Part shown: positions 32,203 through 38,989 of the stretch, piece by piece
How the letters are laid out: every line of letters begins with the position of its first letter
Numbering within the stretch: the first letter of the stretch is position 1
Made by a program: the position numbers and the translations under genes
NCBI GenBank assembly: GCA_035304285.1
Contig: DATGQI010000177.1
Span: 1 to 38,989 of the forward strand
Source of the DNA: IDS-8 sp035304285
GTDB lineage: Bacteria > Pseudomonadota > Gammaproteobacteria > Steroidobacterales > Woeseiaceae
DNA length: 38,989 nt
Direction of reading: 5' to 3'
The notes under the pieces: model-generated
The model's database searches: none
Told to the model about the DNA's origin: nothing
The model's input: the letters and a program-made list of their open reading frames with translations, nothing else

Positions 32203-33135
32203 CTAGAAGTCCACTTCAATGCTGAGTTTGAGCGTCTGGTCGGGTGTGTTCCCATTTAGGCCTGCGAGCAGCCCCAGCCCAATCGTAAGGGTGGCGCCCT
32301 CTTCCTCACCGTCGCCCGGTGCAAGTGCCGATCCCCGCCGTCCCGACCCGAGGCCCAAAGAGTAGTAAACCACCGGCCCCGCGCGGTGCTGGTCGAAGTC
32401 GCCGAACAGTTCCGCCGCCTCGGAAGGGTTCCCACTGTTGCCCAGGCGGTCGACGGTGCCGTAGCCTTCAAACGCCAGCGCCCAGTTGTCGGAAAAGGTG
32501 TAGATAACTTGCGTTGCGTACGCGAAGTCCCACTTGTCGTCGACTTCTTCTCCTTCCTCCGTATCACCACCGAAGGCGTACACGAACATGGGAACGGCCG
32601 CAGCAAACCACCGCCCCGACTGGAACTCGAGGATAGGGCCAAGGGTCAGGTTGTTCGATTCTTCCTGGTCGATCGGTCCTTCGAGTTCCGCAACCAGCCC
32701 CAGCCCGCCGCCATCTCCCTCTCGTGGCGCGACCACGACGATAATCTCGGCGCCGACCTCGGTGAGGTCGAGGCTTCCGAAGTCATTGGCCTCCTCGATG
32801 GTGGCAGGATCATCGAGCCGTTCCTTCTCGAACTCGACGCCGACGCGCATCTTGACGGAGTGCGTCAGACCCATCTCCAGCTCAAGTGCGTGGCGCTGGC
32901 GAACGACGGAGTTCTCGTCGAACTCCAGGCCATCGGCCCCGCTGGCAATCTGCCGCGGCGGCTGGTCCCACGACCACGCATTCTGGCTCTGGAACTCGTA
33001 CATTCCCGGCTCGCTCTCGAGGTTCTTCAGCTCGAACTGGCCGATGAAGGGTTCCGCCGCGGCTGGCGATACGGCGCACCACGAGGTGACCAGGATCAAT
33101 GCTGCGGTGCCAGCGATTCGCGAATGGTGGTTCAA
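32203..33135 (-). CDS. Putative outer-membrane beta-barrel protein
   Basis: A 310-residue protein with a signal peptide (about 1-27, TAALILVTSWCAVSPAAA). Alternating hydrophobic strands follow with acidic loops (such as GGDTEEGEEVDDKWDF), ending in a C-terminal phenylalanine (LKLSIEVDF), the usual barrel-assembly signal. I cannot name the family; the strand pattern (EMGLTHSVKMRVGVEFE, WALAFEGYGTVD, TLTIGLGLLAGLN) is that of small transporter-type or porin-like barrels. The ATG is complementary to 33133-33135. It is convergent with the methyltransferase gene and has no operon partner. Confidence 0.75.
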   Translation of the reverse strand: MNHHSRIAGTAALILVTSWCAVSPAAAEPFIGQFELKNLESEPGMYEFQSQNAWSWDQPPRQIASGADGLEFDENSVVRQRHALELEMGLTHSVKMRVGVEFEKERLDDPATIEEANDFGSLDLTEVGAEIIVVVAPREGDGGGLGLVAELEGPIDQEESNNLTLGPILEFQSGRWFAAAVPMFVYAFGGDTEEGEEVDDKWDFAYATQVIYTFSDNWALAFEGYGTVDRLGNSGNPSEAAELFGDFDQHRAGPVVYYSLGLGSGRRGSALAPGDGEEEGATLTIGLGLLAGLNGNTPDQTLKLSIEVDF

Positions 33136-33704
33136 GGGGTGACCCAGGAGGTTATCAGCCAGCCAATGGTGACCCTGGCGGGGTACTCATGCAATCGCCG
33201 CCCAAGGAGCAAAGCTGGAGAGACGCGCGACTAATCGCCGCCGCAGCCGGGTGCTGGAATTTTCCTGGGAACGCTACGCCGACGCCCCGGTCGCGGTACC
33301 CGGCCTGGTGATGGTCAGCGCTTGCGAATGGTGATCATCGGATCGAGTGGCCTTTTGCCGGGCGCCTCGGCGCTGTACCTGAAAATGCATCTGTCGCAGG
33401 TTCCGGGCAAAGCTTCTCGACCTCCGCCTCAGTCGGCGCTTGGATGATAATAAGGTTGTCATAGGAGTCGTTCGCACGGCTCAGCCAGTTTCCCCGCCCA
33501 GGTTTATCCGTATTCCCCACTTGGCGATCGTTCTCACCGTTCCCCGCGCCTGCCGTGGCGTACATCCCAAACATGCAATTGCATGTGTCAGGGAATCCGG
33601 ACAGCTAAGCGTGTCAACGGTCCTGGCAGTTGCGCGTTACTCAGAAACCCGGCAATGTCGGGGTGCGCCACAGGGTATCTTGACAGGAACAGGAGAAGAA
33701 CCGC
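33136..33704. other. Intergenic region, 569 bp, between two divergent barrel genes
   Basis: No convincing gene, RNA or terminator is seen. Short frames are open on both strands, the best being the minus-strand frame at 33335-33574. It must contain the promoters of both the barrel gene on the left and the DUF481 gene on the right, but no good hexamer pair is evident. The AT content and lack of long frames suggest a decayed gene or a regulatory spacer. Confidence 0.4.
33335..33574 (-). CDS. Doubtful small ORF, 79 codons
   Basis: The frame has protein-like composition in part (NLIIIQAPTEAEVEKLCPEP) and lies in a gene-free stretch. It has no ribosome binding site before its ATG, no signal peptide and no similarity that I recognise. 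It could be a remnant or chance. Confidence 0.15.
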   Translation of the reverse strand: MFGMYATAGAGNGENDRQVGNTDKPGRGNWLSRANDSYDNLIIIQAPTEAEVEKLCPEPATDAFSGTAPRRPAKGHSIR

Positions 33705-34442
33705 ATGACTATGCGCGCATCATCGTGGATCGTCCTCGGCCTGGCAGCCGCGCAGCACGCCTGGGGGCAGGAGCCGGCAGAAGCCGCCGCTCCTCCGGAG
33801 CCGGATCCCTGGCTGGCCAAAGCCACCCTCGGTTATCTTGCGACGAGCGGCAATACCGAAAGCTCCAGCCTCAACTCCGGCTTCTCCATCGCCTACGCAT
33901 CCGGCCGCTGGCTGCACGCCCTGGAAGGGCTCGCAATCTACTCGGCGCAGGACGAGGTCACCACGGCCGAGGCGTACGCACTCGGCTGGAAGAGCGAATA
34001 CCACTGGACCGAGGCCAACTATCTCTTCGGTCGCGTGGACTGGCGCAAGGACCGCTTCAGCGGCTACGACCAGCAGTTGTCGGAGACGATCGGCTACGGG
34101 CGGCGGCTGATCGATACGGGCACACACGTGCTGAACGCGGAAATCGGCGCGGGTCTGCGGCAATCCGACCTGGCTGACGGCACGTCGGAAGATGAAGCGA
34201 TCCTGCGTGCCGGCATCGATTACCTCTGGCAATTCAGCGAGACGGCGCAGTTCACGCAGGTCCTGGCCGTCGAGTCCGGCTCGGAGAACACCTACCTCGA
34301 ATCCGTATCCGCACTGACCGCCCGCCTGGTGGGCTCCCTTGCCATGGTCGCGTCCTACACGATCAGGAACAACAGTGACGTGCCTCTTGGACTCGAGAAG
34401 ACGGATACGTTTACCGCGTTGTCGCTGGAGTACACATTCTGA
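33705..34442 (+). CDS. DUF481 (YdiY-like) outer-membrane protein
   Basis: A 245-residue secreted protein with a signal peptide (about 1-21, ending AWG). A short Ala/Pro/Glu linker follows, then a DUF481 barrel: ATLGYLATSGNTESSSLNSG, the hallmark GN(T)E start of these proteins, then RWLHALEG and WKSEYHWTEANYLFGRVDWRKDRFSGYDQQ. RLIDTGTHVLNAEIGAGLR follows, and the ending is LSLEYTF. Members are outer-membrane barrels, some salt-induced; the cargo is unknown. The ATG at 33705 is preceded by AGGAG. A longer frame in another register (33440-34177) is a shadow. Confidence 0.88.
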   Translation: MTMRASSWIVLGLAAAQHAWGQEPAEAAAPPEPDPWLAKATLGYLATSGNTESSSLNSGFSIAYASGRWLHALEGLAIYSAQDEVTTAEAYALGWKSEYHWTEANYLFGRVDWRKDRFSGYDQQLSETIGYGRRLIDTGTHVLNAEIGAGLRQSDLADGTSEDEAILRAGIDYLWQFSETAQFTQVLAVESGSENTYLESVSALTARLVGSLAMVASYTIRNNSDVPLGLEKTDTFTALSLEYTF

Positions 34443-34455
34443 CGCAGTGCCGGCA

Positions 34456-34529
34456 GCGTCCGGGCCGCTCATCGGCTCTTGTACACACCGAAATGTACGT
34501 ATCTCTGCGACGTACCCCGGCCCGGACGC
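34456..34529. repeat. 11-bp inverted repeat downstream of the DUF481 gene
   Basis: GCGTCCGGGCC (34456-34466) and GGCCCGGACGC (34519-34529) form a perfect inverted repeat around a 52-base loop. The loop contains a smaller stem GTACA/TGTAC. No T run follows. It lies between the DUF481 gene and the convergent TonB receptor gene and could be a large transcript-end structure. Confidence 0.5.
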
Positions 34530-34731
34530 CTTTCCGGGTACCCTGTCGTGACAAAGGCTGCTAGGGGTGACGATAAAAACACACGGCACGGATTCGCTTG
34601 ATTGCAGCCCCGGCCTTACCTGCGCGATGTGAGCAGCTTGAAGCTTTGTCGTTATAGAGGTTCAGGAGCGAGAACGCCGCTTTTCAGGGGCAGGCGCGCT
34701 CCGTTGCGACCGCGGGCAAATACTACCCGTC

Positions 34732-37128
34732 TTACCAGGCGTACTCGACGATCAGGCCGAGCAGCGGCAAAGTTTCCTCCTCCTCGTCGACAATTTCCCC
34801 GGTAAGGATGTTGAACTCGGGCTGCAGGCCGGCAGGACCGCCGTAAACGTTCAGCACGTCCGCGAACAGCACAAGATCCACCCGGCCGATCGGACGACGG
34901 TAATCGACGCGGACGTCGAGTGAATGGAACGCATCGCCGCGAACTGCATTCAAATCGAACCTCTCTTGCGAATAGCGGGCGGGCGGGTTTGGCGCCAGCA
35001 CGTCTTCGTGCACGATGTAGCGGTACGTTGGTTGCCCGGAGCCATACCTCCAGCGTGCCCCTACCTGCCATCGATCGTTGATCTCCCAGCGTCCGCCGAC
35101 AGCGACGAAGTGCTCGCGGTTGAAGTCCCAGTCGTACTCGCCACGCCCGTCGTTATCGTCCACCTCGTAGCGATTCCAGGAATAGACGAAGTCGGCCGAC
35201 CAGCCCTGATCGAACCTGCGCGTCAACACCAGGTCCACGCCGGTATTAGTGCCCTCACCATCATTTGAAATTCGACGGTTCGTGCGGCCGCTCTCCACGA
35301 GCCGGTTATCGATATCCTGGTAGTACGCCTCTACGAGCAGGTTCAGGTTGTCGTTCAGCCGATAGTCGATACCTAAGCCGAAATGCGTAAGCTCTTCGCT
35401 CTCGAGATTGAAGTTCTGAGGGTCCGCCGCACGCGCGAGGTTGCTTGGTGACTCATAGAAGATGCCAGCCGTTGCCGACAATCTCAGCCGGGGTGAAACC
35501 GCATAATTGAAGCCGAATCGCGGCGACACGAGGTCCTCGTCGCCAAAGCCATTGTGTTCGTAGCGAACGCCCGCGCGCAGGTCGGCATCGCCCCAGTCGA
35601 ACAACTGCTCGCCATAAACGGCGTAATTGGTTTCGCTTGCGCTATAGATCGAGTTGATCTCATCTGGTTGCAACACGATGTAGTTTGCGCCCGGCGGCCG
35701 CGGATCGTCGGTCTCGTAGAGATAGCGTATCCAGTCCTCCCGAAGCTCAGTCGAGTAGTCGAGATCGTTGCTCGTAAGGTGCAGCCCGGCACGCAATATC
35801 CCAAGACGGTTCCCGAACGACACATCGCTGCGCCAGCCGAACTCCGACTCCTTTTCCGTGACGGTCAGAAGTTGTTCGCGCACCGGAACCTGGTCGGCTG
35901 GCGTACCCGGCGGCACCAGGTCCGGGAAACCCTCGCCCTCGGACGACACCCGGTCGCGTTCGCGGTAGTAGACACGGTTTGTCCATTCGCCATCGTTGCC
36001 AAACATCCGCCGCCAGGTGCCACCGATGAGCGCGAGGTCCTGGTCTTCGTTCTGCAACGTGACGTCCTCGATGCCCTCGTCCTCCTCGGCGGCGAGGATG
36101 TGGTTGATGTCCCGCGTGTACTCCTCAGGCGTGTATAAGGCGAGAAACTCGAACTCGTCGTCATTATCGAGACGTGTATGTGTCTTCAGGATCACGTCCG
36201 TGGAAACCGGCGCACCCAAAGCCTCTTCCTCAATAAGCTCGAAGAACCGGCCGAAGTCGAAGCGCCGCGCCTGCAGGAACATCGACGTGTTGTCGTGGAA
36301 GCCGCTTGGTCCCTCGTAGAGGAGTTCGGCGCCGGCGAAATCGAGACGCAGGCTGCCGACAGGCGACGGCGCGCCATCCACGACCTCGAATTGCAGGAGT
36401 GACGCGTTGCGGCCGCCGAACTCCGCGCTCCAGCCGCCAGGCGAGAACTCTGCCCCGGCAACGGCATTGGGTGCAAAGATGGAGTAGCGGCCACCATTGA
36501 TGATTTCTGTCTCCTCGCCCAACGTCTGCTCGAAGTGCGCGACTTGCTGGAACGGGAAACCATCAACATAGATGAGGTTGCTTTTGGACCCATGGCCCCG
36601 CACGGAGAACGCCGCAAACTCGCCGTTGGAGACGACCCCTGGCAGGCCGCTCAGCGCGCGCATGACATCGCTGCCGCTGCCAGGCGCGTTACGCAGCTCG
36701 TCGCGGCTCAGGAACCTGTTCGATACGGCCCCGAAGGGGTCTGCCTCGCGTGCACGAGCGACAACGACAATCTCATCCAGCGAGCCGGACACCGGCTGCA
36801 GTTCAAAGCGAAGACGGCCTGTCCGTTGTTCCAGTACCCGGACCGTGGGCTCGACCGCCGTGACGTATCCCGCCGATTCTGCACGCAGTTGAAAGAAGCC
36901 GTCTTCCAGGCTGTCGAGCAGCGCCCTGCCGTTATCGGTCGTTGCCGAGTGCACCTCGCCGTCACGCGACTCGGCCGTAACCGTCACACCATCGACAGGC
37001 CGGCGCGTCACGGCATCGACAACCTCTACCGATATCGCGCCTACGTCGGCAACAGCGGGGGTTGCCGCAAGTAGCAGCAAGAGGGCTTTTTGCATTCCGA
37101 AAATAGCTTGATAGAAATTTCGCAGCAT
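34732..37128 (-). CDS. TonB-dependent outer-membrane receptor with N-terminal carboxypeptidase-regulatory-like domain
   Basis: A 798-residue receptor. A signal peptide core (about 12-27, MQKALLLLLAATPAVA) is followed by a carboxypeptidase regulatory-like beta-sandwich (about 31-112). Then come a TonB-box-like segment DEIVVVA (118-124), a plug domain (about 128-240, with NAPGSGSDVMRALSGLPGVV and YVDGFPFQQ) and a 22-strand barrel to the aromatic end EYAW. Such receptors import iron chelates, vitamin B12, glycans or peptides; the substrate is not evident. Two starts are possible (37128, and a Met at 37095 next to the signal peptide); 37128 has AGGTG upstream. It is divergent from the response regulator operon, and no inner-membrane transporter adjoins it. 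Confidence 0.88.
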   Translation of the reverse strand: MLRNFYQAIFGMQKALLLLLAATPAVADVGAISVEVVDAVTRRPVDGVTVTAESRDGEVHSATTDNGRALLDSLEDGFFQLRAESAGYVTAVEPTVRVLEQRTGRLRFELQPVSGSLDEIVVVARAREADPFGAVSNRFLSRDELRNAPGSGSDVMRALSGLPGVVSNGEFAAFSVRGHGSKSNLIYVDGFPFQQVAHFEQTLGEETEIINGGRYSIFAPNAVAGAEFSPGGWSAEFGGRNASLLQFEVVDGAPSPVGSLRLDFAGAELLYEGPSGFHDNTSMFLQARRFDFGRFFELIEEEALGAPVSTDVILKTHTRLDNDDEFEFLALYTPEEYTRDINHILAAEEDEGIEDVTLQNEDQDLALIGGTWRRMFGNDGEWTNRVYYRERDRVSSEGEGFPDLVPPGTPADQVPVREQLLTVTEKESEFGWRSDVSFGNRLGILRAGLHLTSNDLDYSTELREDWIRYLYETDDPRPPGANYIVLQPDEINSIYSASETNYAVYGEQLFDWGDADLRAGVRYEHNGFGDEDLVSPRFGFNYAVSPRLRLSATAGIFYESPSNLARAADPQNFNLESEELTHFGLGIDYRLNDNLNLLVEAYYQDIDNRLVESGRTNRRISNDGEGTNTGVDLVLTRRFDQGWSADFVYSWNRYEVDDNDGRGEYDWDFNREHFVAVGGRWEINDRWQVGARWRYGSGQPTYRYIVHEDVLAPNPPARYSQERFDLNAVRGDAFHSLDVRVDYRRPIGRVDLVLFADVLNVYGGPAGLQPEFNILTGEIVDEEEETLPLLGLIVEYAW

Positions 37129-37719
37129 GACGGCACCTGGTGGAAGTGGTGATCTGGAAGTAAATCTTGGGCTCTGGGCAGGGCAGCCCTATGGGCTGGA
37201 GTATTCGAGCCGCTGGCACAGTGGGACGCTCATGCCATTCCATGGCGACAGCTTACGCCGGCGATTCCTGTCCGGACGGAAAGGAATGCAACAAAATTGT
37301 ACCTGACGGACCGGCAGCGCGCGGACGTGTTCGCCGCGTTGCCCAGGGCGGTGGAGGCTCAGCATCTTAAGCTGCCGATCCTGCCCTGCATGTCGCCGGG
37401 CGCCACCGACAGCACACACCGTCATCCGATATACTGCCGTTTTCACTTCCCCCAGACCTCCAGAAAAACTTGTGATGTTCAATTTGTGATGTTCCAAGGG
37501 TAGCGTGGTGACTGTGAAAGAGATGTCGCCGAAGCGTGACCTTGCCGTCGATATGCGGAACTGACGGCCGGTTGAAGAACGACACGCGTCGTCGCCGTAC
37601 TGCGAACGGATGGAGAGGATGCGGTCGTTCACGTTTTGATCACGTTGCGGCGACCGATTGGTCAGCCTTCGCGCGGCAACCTAGAACGTGTCGGCAACGT
37701 CCACGGGAGGACGGCAACG
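37129..37719. promoter_or_regulatory. Divergent intergenic region between the TonB receptor and the two-component operon
   Basis: This 591-base region has no convincing gene. A 147-codon minus-strand frame (37189-37632) starts with GTG, has no binding site and no recognisable content. The region holds the 11-bp direct repeat at 37470-37494 and must contain promoters for both flanking units. Confidence 0.45.
37470..37494 (+). promoter_or_regulatory. Tandem direct repeat, possible response-regulator operator
   Basis: TTGTGATGTTC occurs at 37470-37480 and again at 37484-37494, exactly 14 bases apart. OmpR-family regulators often bind tandem direct repeats about one helical turn long. The site lies 226 bases before the regulator gene. 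Confidence 0.4.
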
Positions 37720-38436
37720 ATGGCACAGGCTCTGCGTGAAAACTGCATCCGTGTACTGGTGGTCGAGGACAATCGGGACATCTGCGAGAACATAGGTGAC
37801 TATCTCGGTGCCAGAGGTCATATCACCGATTTCGCACACGACGGTATCAGCGCAATGCATCTGGCGCTGACGGAACCGATCGACGTGATCGTCCTGGACC
37901 TCATGCTCCCGGGCATGGATGGCTTGACGTTTTGCCGGAAATTGCGCCTTGAGGCGAAACGGGATACGCCGGTCCTGATGCTGACAGCGCGCGATACGTT
38001 GCCGGATAAACTGGCGGGATTTGACGCCGGCGCCGACGACTACCTGGTGAAACCGTTTGCACTCCAGGAGTTCCATGCGCGCCTCGTGTCCCTCTACCGG
38101 CGCAGCCAGTCAAAGACCACGCAATTGCTGAGCGTCGGCGACTTGACGATGGACAAGCAGACCCTCGAAGTCCGGCGAGGTAATCAAAAACTGAGTCTTA
38201 ATCCTGCGTGCCTGAAGATCCTGGAGCGGCTAATGGAAGCTTCACCCGCTGTTGTGATGCGCGCCAGCCTGGAAACCCTGCTTTGGGGTGATGAGCGACC
38301 CGATAGCGACGCGCTTCGTTCCCATCTGTACAAGTTGCGCCAGGCGATTGACAGGCCCTTTGACCGGCAGCTATTGCACACCGTGCATCGCATTGGTTAT
38401 CGGCTGGCAGAGTCGGACGACGATGTTCCGACATAG
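37720..38436 (+). CDS. OmpR/PhoB-family response regulator
   Basis: A 238-residue regulator. The receiver domain (about 10-122) has the acidic pair E16/D17, the phospho-acceptor D60 (VLDLMLPGMDG), T89 and K111 (VKPF). The C-terminal winged-helix DNA-binding domain (about 135-230) has LSLNPACLKILERLM, LETLLWGDERPDSDALRSHLYKLR and TVHRIGYRL. The start is the ATG at 37720 with GGGAGG upstream; an in-frame upstream extension to 37636 lacks this and has unlikely content. The sensor kinase gene overlaps its end by 14 bases, which shows a coupled pair. The signal is unknown. Confidence 0.93.
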   Translation: MAQALRENCIRVLVVEDNRDICENIGDYLGARGHITDFAHDGISAMHLALTEPIDVIVLDLMLPGMDGLTFCRKLRLEAKRDTPVLMLTARDTLPDKLAGFDAGADDYLVKPFALQEFHARLVSLYRRSQSKTTQLLSVGDLTMDKQTLEVRRGNQKLSLNPACLKILERLMEASPAVVMRASLETLLWGDERPDSDALRSHLYKLRQAIDRPFDRQLLHTVHRIGYRLAESDDDVPT

Positions 38437-38989
38437 CCTGCGTACCCGCGTTCTCTTCGCGTTTGGATTGTTTGCGGCGCTGCTCGGCATCACCAGTGGA
38501 TTTGGTACATTCGCGGCGATGGTAGTCACCGAGGACCGCATAGTCGGGAAACAACTTCGCCTGTCCGTGACAGACTACATCGACCGATCCGGGGTCGATC
38601 CCGACGCGCCCCTGCCCTACTCGGCTTATGTGAAGAGCTATCGCGACCCCGTCGACCTGCCAGCAGCGTTGCGGCATTGGGCGGCCGACATGCCCGATGA
38701 CGGATACTACGAATTCGAGAGTGATGAATTGCACGTCGCTGTAGTCAGCACCGGCGTACCTCCAAGACCCCTGTACGTCGTAGCCGACGTTTCGGGTATA
38801 GAGGCCTCCGCGACCGAAGAAGTATGGTTGATCACCGGCCTGGTCACGATTGTCTCGATGTTGACCCTGCTGGCGATCGCCCTGGGTGCCTTTATCGGCC
38901 GTCGCGCCATCGATCCCATAATACGCTTGGCCGACGCGGTTGGCGGCATAAACCCGGAACAGTTGTCGGACGAGGATTGGCGGCGCGTC
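38423..38989 (+). CDS. Sensor histidine kinase (N-terminal part; runs off the window)
   Basis: The first 189 residues of a membrane sensor kinase paired with the preceding regulator. A basic N-terminus is followed by membrane helix 1 (about 10-35, LFAFGLFAALLGITSGFGTF) and a periplasmic sensor domain of about 100 residues (about 36-133). Helix 2 (about 134-158) leads to the start of a HAMP-type linker (RRAIDPIIRLADAVGGI). The kinase core with the phospho-histidine and ATP-binding domain lies beyond the right edge. The ATG at 38423 overlaps the regulator gene by 14 bases. Confidence 0.88.
   Translation, partial: MFRHSLRTRVLFAFGLFAALLGITSGFGTFAAMVVTEDRIVGKQLRLSVTDYIDRSGVDPDAPLPYSAYVKSYRDPVDLPAALRHWAADMPDDGYYEFESDELHVAVVSTGVPPRPLYVVADVSGIEASATEEVWLITGLVTIVSMLTLLAIALGAFIGRRAIDPIIRLADAVGGINPEQLSDEDWRRV

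Noticed and set aside
33440..34177. A 245-codon plus-strand frame overlapping the DUF481 gene
   Set aside because: It is in another register and very Arg/Gly-rich. The DUF481 frame has a signal peptide, family motifs and a ribosome binding site.
37189..37632. A 147-codon minus-strand frame in the region upstream of the response regulator
   Set aside because: It has a GTG start without a binding site, mixed codon use and no recognisable content. I treat the region as regulatory.
1..38989. CRISPR arrays, insertion sequences, prophage or integron parts
   Set aside because: No spaced repeat arrays, transposase or integrase frames, or target-site duplications could be seen on either strand.

Overview
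This 39 kb window has high GC and the character of a gammaproteobacterial chromosome. The translation block rimP-nusA-infB-rbfA-truB-rpsO-pnp is in standard order, with no ylxR between nusA and infB. A dksA-gluQ pair, smc rather than mukB, yheT and TonB-type outer-membrane proteins also fit. A free-living, probably marine lineage near Xanthomonadales, Nevskiales or Woeseiales is my inference; the sequence does not settle it. I found no tRNA, rRNA, insertion sequence, prophage or CRISPR array.

Layout. Positions 1-2104 (-) hold the N-terminal 701 residues of SMC, cut by the left edge. From 2464 run a lysine-tailed DksA and gluQ, then a short PhaR-type regulator. Next come an intergenic stretch with a REP-like element and a candidate small RNA ending in a strong terminator, and the hydrolase yheT. 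Positions 6330-14878 (-) are the pnp to rimP operon. Its leader (about 15119 to 14879) has a near-consensus promoter, several hairpins and two intrinsic terminators in tandem, but no tRNA. An unrecognised 230-residue protein follows at 15142-15834 (-). Positions 16272-21735 (+) encode an acyl-CoA synthetase/GNAT fusion overlapping a P-type ATPase. An ECF sigma factor and its membrane anti-sigma factor sit at 21805-23062.

Positions 23157-31087 (+) form one tightly packed operon for an Mrp/Mnh-type cation/proton antiporter. It begins with a secreted Rap1a/Tai-like protein, then antiporter-like subunit, small two-helix membrane protein, second antiporter-like subunit, MrpE, F, G, an MrpA-tail/MrpB fusion, MrpC and MrpD. 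There is no ordinary full-length MrpA; three separate large channel subunits are present. From MrpE onward the order is that of the membrane arm of Mbh hydrogenases, but no hydrogenase or dehydrogenase gene is in view.

The right end has a Zn-ribbon methyltransferase (31333), an outer-membrane barrel protein (32203, -), a DUF481 barrel (33705), a TonB-dependent receptor (34732, -) and an OmpR-type response regulator with its sensor kinase, the latter cut by the right edge. An 11-bp direct repeat lies ahead of the regulator.

The points most worth following up are the three-subunit Mrp operon headed by a Rap1a-like gene, the tandem terminators ahead of nusA, the histone-H1-like tail on a zinc-ligand-poor DksA, and the candidate small RNA before yheT.
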